DNA from: Oscillospiraceae bacterium
GTDB taxonomy: Bacteria > Bacillota > Clostridia > Oscillospirales > UBA929
DNA length: 41,803 bases
Assembly: GCA_031289065.1 (NCBI GenBank)
Contig: JAITQI010000084.1
Coordinates: 1 to 41,803 of the forward strand
Direction of reading: 5' to 3'
Position 1 is the first letter of the stretch, and every line of letters begins with the position of its first letter. Below are positions 7,020 through 14,539 of this stretch, piece by piece. The notes beneath the pieces were generated by a model that was not told the origin of the DNA, made no database searches, and saw nothing but the letters and a program-made list of their open reading frames with translations. The position numbers were made by a program, and so were the translations under genes.

Positions 7020-8353
7020 ATATCCTGTTGACTGTGGGGGAAGACCGGCGGCTGAGCTGCGAGACCACCCGCTGGGGGGCCATGGGGGATCACCGGAGCG
7101 TTTCGGTGACCGTGGCCGGGCCGCCGTCCCTGGCCGACCGCCAAAAGCGCCTGGAATTCGAGACGCCGGGGGGCTGCCTGTACTACCCTCTGGGCGGAGA
7201 GGCCTTTGCCCTGCCCTTTGCGGTCACCCGACACCCCCTGGCCCGGGTGCAGGTGACCTATACCGCTCCCGGCGAAGCGGGGGAGACGATTGTGGCCCGG
7301 TCGGACACGCTGACGGTGACCTTCGCCCCCTCGGTGGCGGACGGGCAGCCGGGGGGCGAAACCCACGGGGACATCTTGTCCGGCTTGGAGGCGCGGGCCT
7401 TTGTGGCCCTGGCCGAAGGGGCGGAGGGGACGGATTTCCTCAACCTGGCGGGGGAGACGGTGGCCGCCCTGCCGCCGGGCCAGGGCGGCGCGGGGGGACA
7501 AGGCCCCCAAGGGCCCAAGGGCGACCCCGGCGATCCCGGCCCCCAAGGGCCGAAGGGAGATAAAGGGGACAAGGGAGACAGCGGCGACGGGGGCGGCACG
7601 AGCGTCCCCGGCCCCCAGGGCGCTCCGGGTGCGCAAGGCCCCAAAGGGGACACGGGCGACCCCGGTCCCCAAGGCCCCCAAGGGCCCCAAGGTCTCCCCG
7701 GTGAGCCCGGTTCCCAGGGAAACCCGGGGGCGGCGGCGACAGTGGCGGTGGGTACGGTGACCGCCGCCGGGTCGGACGCGCCCGCCTCGGTGGTCAACAG
7801 CGGCACGGCCAGCGCCGCCGTGCTGGACTTCGTCCTGCCCGGGGGCGGGGCGGGGAGCGCGCTGCCTTCCGTCCGGTGGGAGCGGATCGGGGTGTACACC
7901 GTCTCCGACGAAGAGACCACCGAGGTCGAGTTCCCGGTGACGGCGCCCTTCCAGCTCGCGGCCCTGTTCATCCTGCTGGACGGGGCTTACGGAGGGGTCT
8001 TCGCCATAGACGCGGGGGAGGACGAAAAGGGGGCGGAGCCCTCCTACTTTACGGGAGGCGGCTGGTGGGGCCCGGCCTGGGAGATCTATCCCCCCTTCGG
8101 CGACTGCCGGGCCCGGATCACGCTCAACCGCGCCGGGGGCGGCGTGTTTGGCGACGCGGCATTTTTCCAGATCCACAACATGTTCGGCGGGGGATTCGAC
8201 ACAAGCCCGCTGGTACGCCGGGAGGAGGGGTTCGGCGACCGGATCCGTTTCGGGGGGGAATACCCCTTCCCGGCGGGGATGCGGTTTCAGGTTTACGCGC
8301 TGCGGGACGTCGGACTGCCGACGGATCCGCTTGAGGAAGAGGAGGAAGTTTGA
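7016..8353 (+). CDS. Collagen-like phage tail-fibre/baseplate protein
   Basis: 445 residues with no signal peptide. The N-terminal part (about 1-150, MNILLTVGEDRRLSC..., RLEFETPGGCLYYPLGG) resembles the conserved N-terminal domain of Gram-positive phage baseplate/receptor-binding proteins. About 75 residues of Gly-X-Y repeats follow (near 160-240; GPQGPKGDPGDPG, GPQGPQGPQGLPGEPG), with one GDGGGTSVP interruption. These should form a trimeric collagen-like shaft. Next comes the short AAATVAVGTVTAAGSDAPAS module, often found after such shafts, then a C-terminal globular domain (about 290-440) rich in aromatic residues, probably receptor binding. It is coupled upstream to the HTH gene and downstream to the next gene (TGATG overlap). 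Confidence 0.75.
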   Translation: MNILLTVGEDRRLSCETTRWGAMGDHRSVSVTVAGPPSLADRQKRLEFETPGGCLYYPLGGEAFALPFAVTRHPLARVQVTYTAPGEAGETIVARSDTLTVTFAPSVADGQPGGETHGDILSGLEARAFVALAEGAEGTDFLNLAGETVAALPPGQGGAGGQGPQGPKGDPGDPGPQGPKGDKGDKGDSGDGGGTSVPGPQGAPGAQGPKGDTGDPGPQGPQGPQGLPGEPGSQGNPGAAATVAVGTVTAAGSDAPASVVNSGTASAAVLDFVLPGGGAGSALPSVRWERIGVYTVSDEETTEVEFPVTAPFQLAALFILLDGAYGGVFAIDAGEDEKGAEPSYFTGGGWWGPAWEIYPPFGDCRARITLNRAGGGVFGDAAFFQIHNMFGGGFDTSPLVRREEGFGDRIRFGGEYPFPAGMRFQVYALRDVGLPTDPLEEEEEV

Positions 8354-8865
8354 TGGGAGAGCGAAAAATCATACACAGCGACGGAGCGGTGGAAACCCTT
8401 CCGGCGGAAGTCTCGCCGGAGACCGAAGCCCGTCGGGCGGCGCTCCGGGCCCGGGGACGCCCGACCACCGACCAGGCCCGGCAGGACGCTCTGCGCCGCT
8501 TGGCCCAAGAGAGCCTGCGGTCGGCCGACGACGGGGCGCTGAAGGAAAACGAGGCGCTGTTTGACCTGTGGACGCCGGGACAGGCCTATCAGGCGGGCGA
8601 CGTGGTGGGCTACGGGGGGCGGCTGTACCGGGCGCTGGCCGCCCACACCGCCCAGGCCGACTGGACGCCGGACACGGCGGTCAGCCTGTTCGCCGCCGTA
8701 CAGATCCCGGGGGACGCCCCTCTGACCTGGATCCCGGGGGAAATCGTGCAGACGGGGGACATCCGCCTGTTCGAGGGGGGTCGGTACCGCTGCCTCCAGG
8801 CGCACACCACCTTGGCGGGGTGGACGCCGCCGGTGACGCCGGCCCTGTGGGCCATTGACGATTGA
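8353..8865 (+). CDS. Phage tail-type protein with tandem carbohydrate-binding (ChtBD3-like) modules
   Basis: 170 residues. After a charged helical N-terminal half come two related modules, near residues 70-107 (YQAGDVVGYGGRLYRALAAH, then WTPDTAVSLF) and 125-168 (GDIRLFEGGRYRCLQAH, then WTPPVTPALW). This pattern of V-Y-G-G-x-x-Y-x-A/C...H-T...W-x-P belongs to the carbohydrate-binding module 5/12 (ChtBD3) type common in phage tail proteins. The ATG at 8353 overlaps the fibre stop and has GGAGGAAG just upstream; a TTG at 8350 in the same frame is less likely. Probably a glycan-binding accessory of the fibre. It is followed by a clear terminator. Confidence 0.75.
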   Translation: MGERKIIHSDGAVETLPAEVSPETEARRAALRARGRPTTDQARQDALRRLAQESLRSADDGALKENEALFDLWTPGQAYQAGDVVGYGGRLYRALAAHTAQADWTPDTAVSLFAAVQIPGDAPLTWIPGEIVQTGDIRLFEGGRYRCLQAHTTLAGWTPPVTPALWAIDD

Positions 8866-8915
8866 CAGGCGTGACGCGTCAAAGCTATCGTCCGCGGACG
8901 GGAACAGCACGCGAA

Positions 8916-8938
8916 GGCGGGGGCTGTCGCCCCCCTTT
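8916..8938 (+). terminator. Terminator of HTH-fibre operon
   Basis: GGGGGC (8919-8924), loop TGTC, GCCCCC (8929-8934), then C-TTT. The T tract is short. Confidence 0.65.
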
Positions 8939-9029
8939 CACACCATCTCCCTGCCCGCTGTTTCGCGTATCAGACTTTTCTGACGGACTAAATGAAGTCC
9001 CTCGCTGTTGGGGCGCATAATTTTCTTCC

Positions 9030-9058
9030 TTTACAGCCTGTGGGGCAAGGGTTATAAT
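9030..9058 (+). promoter_or_regulatory. Promoter for WG-repeat/SLH gene
   Basis: TTTACA (9030-9035), 17-bp spacer, TATAAT (9053-9058), 77 bp before the start codon. Confidence 0.8.
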
Positions 9059-9134
9059 ATACGATATACTATACGGTATCCTGGTGCGGGACGGATGTTT
9101 GATAGGGCGGGGTGTCCGCCTGGGAGGGAAACAT

Positions 9135-10820
9135 ATGAAACTGAAATGGGTGAAGGGGCTGGGGGCTCTTTGGTTGGCGTTTGTTTTGCTGGTAGCGCCG
9201 CTGTCCCTTGTGGCGGAAGCGGCGGAGGGGCAGGTTCGGGTGCTGGTGGCCCCGACGCTGGCCTATGACAAGGTGGACCCCGTCTCCGAGGGGTTGTTCA
9301 CGGTTTATAAGGGCGGCAAGGTGGGGTTTATCGACCGCACCGGCAGGGTGGTCATTCCGGTGAGCTACGACTACGCCTATGACTTTGTGGAAGGGCTGGC
9401 GCCTGTGCTGCAAGGGGACAAGTGGGGGTACATAGACCAGACAAACAAACTGGTCATCCCCTACCGGTACGACCTGGCGGCGAATTTTGACGAGGGCCTG
9501 GCCATCGTGGAAACGGGCGGAAAGTACGGTTACATCGACAAGACCGGCGCCCTGGCCGTCCCGGCGCTGTACGAGGACACCCACGGGTTTGCCGAGGGCC
9601 TTGTCGCGGTAAAAAAAGACGGAAAATGGGGCTATGTGGACGCGGCGGGGCGGACGGTCATTCCCTTTACCTATGACACGGCCTATGTCTTCAGCGAGGG
9701 CCTGGCGGTGGTGGGCCTGAACCAGCGCTGGGGCTATATCGACAAGACCGGCAAGCAGGTCGTTCCCATTGCGTACTACGCCGCCTATGCCTTCCAGGAG
9801 GGTCTGGCCTGCGTCTTCGCCGAGGCGGGCTGCGGGTTCATCGACAAGACCGGCCGTTGGGTGGCGGCCGCCCAGTACGACGACGCCGGGGACTTTTCCC
9901 AGGGCCGGGCCTGGGTGAAAAAGGACGGCAAATGCGGCTATATCGACACGACCGGCAAGCTGGTGATTCCGGCTCTGTACGATGGGGCGGCGGATTTCGC
10001 CGAGGGCCGGGCCGCCGTCTACAGAAACGGCAAGGGCGGCTTTATCGACAGCTACGGCGTCGCGGCCGGGCCCCAGAGTTACGACGAGGTGTATGACTTT
10101 TCCGGCGGGCTGGCCCTGGTGGAAAAAGGCGGGCTGTTCGGCTTTGTGGACGCGGCGGGTCAGGTGGCCGTTCCCCTCACCTACGACAGCGCCCGGGGGT
10201 TTTCGGACAACCTCACCCCTGTGGAGAAGGGCGGCGCGTGGGGGCTTCTGGCCTATATCCCCCCCGGCTCCGAGCCCTCCGACTGGGCCGTGGCCGAGGT
10301 GGCCGCCCTCACCGCCCGGGGGGTCATCCCCGAGGCGCTGCTGAGCGCCTACCAGACCCCCATTCGCCGGGATGAGATCACCGCCCTGATGGTCAACATC
10401 TACGAACACACCAAGGGCCCGGCGGAGGCGCGGCCCTCCCCCTTCACCGACATCGCCGCCAGCGCCTACAAAACGCACATCGAGAAGGCCAAAGCCCTGG
10501 GCCTGGTGGACGGCACCTCGGACACCACCTTCTCCCCGGCGGCCCAGCTCACCCGGGAGGAAGCCGCCAAGCTGCTGTGCGCCGTGGTGGAAAAGACCGG
10601 GGGCATCCCCTTGGAGCTGACCGGCGTCCCCACCTTCGCCGACCGGGGCAAGCTCTCCGACTGGGCCGTCCCCTACGTGGCCTACGCCCAAGCCCACAGC
10701 ATCATGCAGGGGGTGGGCAACAACCAGTTCAGCCCGCAGGGCACGCTGACCCGGGAGGAAGCCATGCTCACCGCCGAGCGGCTGATTGTGGTATATGCTT
10801 GGGGCGGGGGGACAAATTAA
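9135..10820 (+). CDS. Secreted WG-repeat protein with C-terminal SLH domains
   Basis: 561 residues. A Sec signal peptide is clear (KLKWVKGLGALWLAF...SLVAEAA, cleavage near residue 32). Nine WG (KWG-type) repeats and one degenerate unit follow at about 50-375; each reads roughly E-G-L-A-x-V...G-K-W-G-Y-I-D-K-T-G-x-x-V-I-P-x-x-Y-D. WG repeats fold as beta-rich units thought to bind partners or glycans; no enzymatic function is known. Three SLH modules end the protein (about 380-425, 437-490, 500-550), so it is displayed on the cell wall. The start is set by GGGAGGG before ATG 9135; the upstream open frame has no signal sequence. It is transcribed alone. Confidence 0.9.
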   Translation: MKLKWVKGLGALWLAFVLLVAPLSLVAEAAEGQVRVLVAPTLAYDKVDPVSEGLFTVYKGGKVGFIDRTGRVVIPVSYDYAYDFVEGLAPVLQGDKWGYIDQTNKLVIPYRYDLAANFDEGLAIVETGGKYGYIDKTGALAVPALYEDTHGFAEGLVAVKKDGKWGYVDAAGRTVIPFTYDTAYVFSEGLAVVGLNQRWGYIDKTGKQVVPIAYYAAYAFQEGLACVFAEAGCGFIDKTGRWVAAAQYDDAGDFSQGRAWVKKDGKCGYIDTTGKLVIPALYDGAADFAEGRAAVYRNGKGGFIDSYGVAAGPQSYDEVYDFSGGLALVEKGGLFGFVDAAGQVAVPLTYDSARGFSDNLTPVEKGGAWGLLAYIPPGSEPSDWAVAEVAALTARGVIPEALLSAYQTPIRRDEITALMVNIYEHTKGPAEARPSPFTDIAASAYKTHIEKAKALGLVDGTSDTTFSPAAQLTREEAAKLLCAVVEKTGGIPLELTGVPTFADRGKLSDWAVPYVAYAQAHSIMQGVGNNQFSPQGTLTREEAMLTAERLIVVYAWGGGTN

Positions 10821-11007
10821 GCGTTAGGCGTTAAAAAGGGCGGCGAACGGCTGTACGCCCGCCACAAGCAACGCGATACGTGAGAAACGGCGGGCGGTCG
10901 TATTGAGCCGGGCGAAACGCCGCTTGGCCGCGCCAAACGCGAACGTTACGAAGAGACCGGCGCGGCCGCTTCTTTGTGCAAAATTTATCAATCTTCCGGC
11001 GGCGGCG

Positions 11008-11035
11008 TTGACACGGCCGGGGGGTGTGGTATAAT
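11008..11035 (+). promoter_or_regulatory. Promoter for serC-serA
   Basis: TTGACA (11008-11013), 16-bp spacer, TATAAT (11030-11035). The -10 is also the outer left arm of a large hairpin (next entry). Confidence 0.8.
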
Positions 11036-11074
11036 GGTATGGTCGCCAAACGTTGCGGCCATACCATTATTTTT
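11031..11074 (+). terminator. Hairpin with T tract overlapping the serC -10 box
   Basis: Arms 11031-11046 and 11055-11070 pair over 16 bp (one G-U) around the loop CAAACGTT and are followed by TTTTC. It has the form of an intrinsic terminator. RNA starting at the serC promoter (about 11042) would lack most of the left arm, so only read-through from upstream would fold it. It could insulate serC from upstream transcription or be a DNA operator. Confidence 0.7.
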
Positions 11075-11099
11075 CAAGAGAGATGTGGGGGGAATCCGC

Positions 11100-12185
11100 G
11101 TGAGCCAACGTGTCTTCAATTTCTCAGCCGGGCCGGCCATGCTGCCCGAGGCGGTGCTGTCCCGGGCGGCGGCCGAGATGCTCGACTGCCGGGGCGCCGG
11201 AATGTCGGTCATGGAGATGAGCCACCGATCCAAGGAATACGCCGCTATCATCGCGGAGGTGGAGGCCGCCCTGCGGGATGTGATGAACATCCCGGACAGC
11301 TATCGGGTGCTGTTTTTGCAGGGCGGGGCCACGCTGCAATTTTCCATGGTACCCTTAACCCTTCTGCCCGAAGGGGCCAGCGCCGACTACGCCATCACCG
11401 GCGAGTTTTCCGGCAAGGCGTACAAGGAGGCCCGGAAGGTGGGCCCGGTGCGAGAGGCGGTCAACCTCAAGGGGGAGAACTACGCCCGCATCCCCGCCCA
11501 GAGCGAGCTTGCGCTCGACCCCGCCGCCGCCTATTTCCACTACTGTATGAACAACACCATCTTCGGCACCAAATGGCCCTACATCCCGGACACCGGGGCG
11601 GCGCCGCTGGTGGCCGACGTGTCCTCCTGTATTCTGTCCGAGCCGCTGGATGTGTCCCGCTTCGGACTTCTCTACGCCGGGGCGCAGAAGAATATGGGCC
11701 CGGCGGGGCTGACCGTGGTCATCCTCCGGGAAGACTTGGCCGGTCACGCCCGGGAAGGCATCCCCGGCCTGCTGGACTACGCCGTCCAGATTAAAAGCGG
11801 CTCCATGCTCAACACCCCGCCCACCTACGGGATTTATATCCTGGGCCTGGTGCTGGACTGGGTGCGGGCGCAGGGGGGCCTTGCCGCCATGGGGGCCCGC
11901 AACCGGGAAAAAGCCCAAGTGCTCTACGACGCGCTGGACGCGTCTAAGCTGTTCAAAGCCCCGGTGGACAAGGGTTCTCGCTCCCTGATGAACGTCACCT
12001 TCTTCACCGGCGATCCCGCCCTGGACGACAAGTTCGTGGGAGAAGCCGCCGCCCAAGGTCTGGTCTCCCTCAAGGGGCACAGGGCCGTGGGGGGTATGCG
12101 GGCCTCCATTTACAACGCCATGCCCCGGGCGGGCGTGGATAAGCTGGCCGACCTCATACGGGCCTTCGAGAAGGAGAATGGATGA
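11100..12185 (+). CDS. serC: Phosphoserine aminotransferase
   Basis: 361 residues, the normal SerC length. The PLP enzyme converts 3-phosphohydroxypyruvate and glutamate to phosphoserine and 2-oxoglutarate in serine synthesis. The opening RVFNFSAGPAMLPEAVL and the motifs MSVMEMSHRS, LFLQGGATLQF and LLYAGAQKNMGPAG (PLP lysine, Lys197) are diagnostic. The start is a GTG at 11100 with a GGGGGG Shine-Dalgarno-like tract seven bases upstream; the longer open frame runs through the promoter and cannot be coding. Its stop overlaps serA (ATGA), giving translational coupling. No serB phosphatase gene is in the window. Confidence 0.95.
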   Translation: MSQRVFNFSAGPAMLPEAVLSRAAAEMLDCRGAGMSVMEMSHRSKEYAAIIAEVEAALRDVMNIPDSYRVLFLQGGATLQFSMVPLTLLPEGASADYAITGEFSGKAYKEARKVGPVREAVNLKGENYARIPAQSELALDPAAAYFHYCMNNTIFGTKWPYIPDTGAAPLVADVSSCILSEPLDVSRFGLLYAGAQKNMGPAGLTVVILREDLAGHAREGIPGLLDYAVQIKSGSMLNTPPTYGIYILGLVLDWVRAQGGLAAMGARNREKAQVLYDALDASKLFKAPVDKGSRSLMNVTFFTGDPALDDKFVGEAAAQGLVSLKGHRAVGGMRASIYNAMPRAGVDKLADLIRAFEKENG

Positions 12186-13363
12186 TGTACAAGATTCTCA
12201 CCCTCAACAAAATCGCCAAAATCGGGCTGGACAAGCTGGACCCCAAGCTCTTTTCCTGTTCCGACAGCGCCGAGAACCCCGACGGGGTGCTGGTGCGTTC
12301 GGCGGACATGAAGGATTTCCCCCTGGACGCCCCTCTCCAGGCCATCGCCCGGGCGGGGGCCGGGGTCAACAACATCCCGGTGGCCCGTTGCTCCGAGGCC
12401 GGGGTGGTGGTGTTCAACACGCCGGGGGCCAACGCCGGGGCGGTGAAGGAACTGGCCCTGTGCGCCCTGTTCCTGGCCTCCCGGGACATTACCGGGGGAA
12501 TTGACTGGGCCAGAGGTCTTTCCGGCAAGGGGGCCGAGGTGCCCGGCCTGGTGGAAAAAGGCAAGAGCCAATTCGCCGGGCGGGAGGTGGCCGGCAAGAC
12601 GCTGGGCGTGGTCGGCCTGGGAGCCATTGGCGTCATGGTGGCCAACGCCGCCCTGGCCCTGGGCATGGACGTGCTGGGGTTTGACCCCTACCTGTCGGTG
12701 GACGCCGCCTGGGGCCTGTCCCGGGACGTGCGCCGCGCCGCTGGGCTCAAACAGATTTACGCCGAGAGCGACTACCTCACCCTGCACCTGCCCCTGGGGG
12801 ACGAGACCCGGGGCATGATCGGCCAAGCCGCTCTGGCGCAATGCCGCCCTGGGTTGCGGCTGATCAACCTGGCCCGGGGGGAGCTGGTCAATACCGCCGA
12901 CCTGCTGGCCGCCCTGGACGCCGGACGGGTGGCCGCCTACGTCACCGACTTCCCTGCCGACGCCATGCTCGCCCATCCCCGGGTGCTGCCCATCCCCCAT
13001 TTGGGGGCGTCCACCGCCGAGAGCGAGGACAACTGCGCCGTTATGGCCGCCCGGGAGCTGTCCGACTACCTGCGCTTCGGGCGCATCAACAACGCGGTGA
13101 ACTTCCCCAACATCGAGCTGGAATTCGGTTCCGGGGGGGCGCGGCTGTGCCTGGCCCACCGCAACGTCCCCAACATGGTGGGCTTTATCTCCTCCGTGCT
13201 GGCCGATGCCGGGGTCAACATCGAGAACATGGTCAACAAATCCAAGAAGGAATACGCCTACACGCTGATGGACATCAACGCCCTTCCCGACGAGGCGCTG
13301 CTGGACGGGCTCCGGGCTCGGGAGGGCATCCTCCGCGTTCGGGCCATCCCCCGGCCGGAATAA
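12182..13363 (+). CDS. serA: D-3-phosphoglycerate dehydrogenase
   Basis: 393 residues, the short SerA type. It oxidises 3-phosphoglycerate to 3-phosphohydroxypyruvate with NAD, the first step of serine synthesis. Visible features are the substrate loop IARAGAGVNNIPV, the Rossmann motif GVVGLGAIG, the catalytic Arg in LINLARGEL, and the catalytic His in PHLGASTAESEDN. A C-terminal ACT domain begins near residue 320 (NMVGFISSVLADAGVNIENM) and probably binds serine for feedback control or mediates oligomerisation. Two consecutive ATG codons at 12182 and 12185 follow AAGGAG. It forms an operon with serC by overlap. Confidence 0.95.
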   Translation: MMYKILTLNKIAKIGLDKLDPKLFSCSDSAENPDGVLVRSADMKDFPLDAPLQAIARAGAGVNNIPVARCSEAGVVVFNTPGANAGAVKELALCALFLASRDITGGIDWARGLSGKGAEVPGLVEKGKSQFAGREVAGKTLGVVGLGAIGVMVANAALALGMDVLGFDPYLSVDAAWGLSRDVRRAAGLKQIYAESDYLTLHLPLGDETRGMIGQAALAQCRPGLRLINLARGELVNTADLLAALDAGRVAAYVTDFPADAMLAHPRVLPIPHLGASTAESEDNCAVMAARELSDYLRFGRINNAVNFPNIELEFGSGGARLCLAHRNVPNMVGFISSVLADAGVNIENMVNKSKKEYAYTLMDINALPDEALLDGLRAREGILRVRAIPRPE

Positions 13364-13481
13364 AACCGGTGAGAATGCCCCGAGAAACGATGGGAATTTT
13401 GTTTCTCGTTTTGGGAAACGGTTTGGCTGAAATATGGCGTTATCTTTCTCGATGGCTGAAATTCATTGCAAAAATAACAAT

Positions 13482-13522
13482 GGAGGCATTTCTTGATTAT
13501 GAGAAACGCCTCCGTTGCGTTT
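13482..13522 (+). terminator. Hairpin downstream of serA
   Basis: GGAGGCATTTCTT (13482-13494), loop GATTAT, GAGAAACGCCTCC (13501-13513): 13 bp with one mismatch and one G-U, then GTTGCGTTTCGTT. A smaller CGAGAAAC/GTTTCTCG hairpin lies at 13381-13408. Confidence 0.55.
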
Positions 13523-13573
13523 CGTTGCCTCGCCGTCTCATTGTCACCTGTCAACTGCGCCGTCAACTTCCTG

Positions 13574-13602
13574 TTGCCCCGCATACCGCTATGTGATATA
13601 CT
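13574..13602 (+). promoter_or_regulatory. Promoter for DRTGG-ATPase genes
   Basis: TTGCCC (13574-13579), 17-bp spacer, TATACT (13597-13602), 51 bp before the DRTGG gene. Confidence 0.6.
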
Positions 13603-13652
13603 AAAAACATACAGACAGCGGCGGGGCCGCGGGGAAGGGGAGCGAAACGAAC

Positions 13653-14006
13653 ATGACCATCGCCCAAGTCAGGGATATTTTGGAGGCGCGGGTGCTGTCC
13701 GGCGCGGAACTGCTGGAAAACGAGGTGCACTCGGCCTGCGGGTCCGACCTGATGAGCGACGTGCTGGCCTTTGTCAAAGACCAATCGGTGCTGTTGACCG
13801 GCCTGCTCAATTTGCAGGTGGTGCGCACCGCCGAGATGATGGATATGAAGTGTATTGTCTTCGTCCGGGGCAAGGTGCCTGACGAGACCATCCTGTCGCT
13901 GGCCGCCGCCCGGGGCATGGTGGTCATGAGCACCGGTTTCCGGATGTACAACGCCTGCGGACGCCTATACGCGGCCGGTTTGGTGAGTTTAGAGGGCGTC
14001 CGGTGA
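13653..14006 (+). CDS. DRTGG-domain protein (first copy)
   Basis: 117 residues, a stand-alone DRTGG domain: MTIAQVRDILEARVLSGAEL, then SACGSDLMSDVLAFV, LLTGLLNLQVVRTAEMMDM and the closing GMVVMSTGFRMYNACGRLY. DRTGG domains of this type are small ligand-sensing or scaffold folds also found attached to CBS and phosphotransacetylase proteins. Their ligand is unknown. The neighbours (ATPase, hydrogenase-like protein, second DRTGG, PHP) are a recurring clostridial set, so a role in redox signalling is inferred from context. The stop overlaps the next start as GTGA, so it is co-translated with the ATPase. Confidence 0.85.
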   Translation: MTIAQVRDILEARVLSGAELLENEVHSACGSDLMSDVLAFVKDQSVLLTGLLNLQVVRTAEMMDMKCIVFVRGKVPDETILSLAAARGMVVMSTGFRMYNACGRLYAAGLVSLEGVR

Positions 14007-14428
14007 GCGAGCTTGTCCTGCATTACGAGGTGGAGGGGGCCAATTTCTCCGCGGCGGGGGAGGCCTCCTCGGCGGTCAAACGGGTGCTCAGCCGTCTGGG
14101 GCTGAGCGACAAAGTCGTGCGCCGGGCCTCCATCTGCCTGTACGAGGGCGAAATCAACATGGTCATCCACGCCTCGGGGGGGGTCATCGACGTCACCGTC
14201 TTCCCCGACCGCCTCGAGATGGTTTTGAAGGACACCGGCCCCGGCATCCGAAACCTGGAGGAGGCCATGCGGGAAGGGTTTTCCACCGCCAGCGACTCGG
14301 TGCGCGACCTGGGCTTCGGCGCGGGCATGGGCCTGCCCAACATGAAAAAATACGCCGACGACATCACCGTCGAGTCGGAGGTGGGCGTGGGGACGACGGT
14401 GCGGATGGTTGTTCGCTTGGACGGATGA
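14003..14428 (+). CDS. Anti-sigma-factor-type ATP-binding protein (HATPase_c, RsbW/SpoIIAB-like)
   Basis: 141 residues forming one GHKL ATPase fold. The N box appears as ICLYEGEINMVIHA, the G1 box as VLKDTGPGI, and the G2 part as GFGAGMGLPNMKKYADD, followed by the closing strand VGTTVRMVV. There is no dimerisation/phosphoacceptor domain, so it is the RsbW/SpoIIAB kind of stand-alone serine kinase or anti-sigma protein. The GTG start overlaps the DRTGG stop. Its natural target is unknown; possible partners are the DRTGG proteins or the hydrogenase-like protein. Confidence 0.85.
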   Translation: MSELVLHYEVEGANFSAAGEASSAVKRVLSRLGLSDKVVRRASICLYEGEINMVIHASGGVIDVTVFPDRLEMVLKDTGPGIRNLEEAMREGFSTASDSVRDLGFGAGMGLPNMKKYADDITVESEVGVGTTVRMVVRLDG

Positions 14429-14539
14429 CAGGCTGCGATTGACGATGGACAGTAGACAAGTATGGAGCGCTATTGACCGGGGTTTCAATTGCGGGTGTGT
14501 TATATTTTTTGACATTATGATTTTAGGAGGCAATCGATT

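Larger units (their letters stand above)
4914..8938. mobile_element. Prophage-derived island (immunity region plus tail-fibre genes)
   Basis: A divergent HTH gene pair with shared operators, an ImmA/IrrE protease, small phage-type proteins, a collagen-like fibre and a tandem carbohydrate-binding tail-type protein are all phage modules. No integrase, terminase, portal, capsid, lysis gene or attachment-site repeat is visible, so this is a remnant or a domesticated cassette. The limits given are the flanking terminators, not proven attachment sites. Confidence 0.5.

Noticed and set aside
9069..10697. 542-codon minus-strand frame
   Set aside because: Antisense of the WG-repeat gene; periodic because the WG repeats are periodic.
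14473..14505. Promoter TTGACC...TTATAT before the natA-like gene
   Set aside because: Spacing is about 21 bp and alternatives are no better; too weak to annotate.
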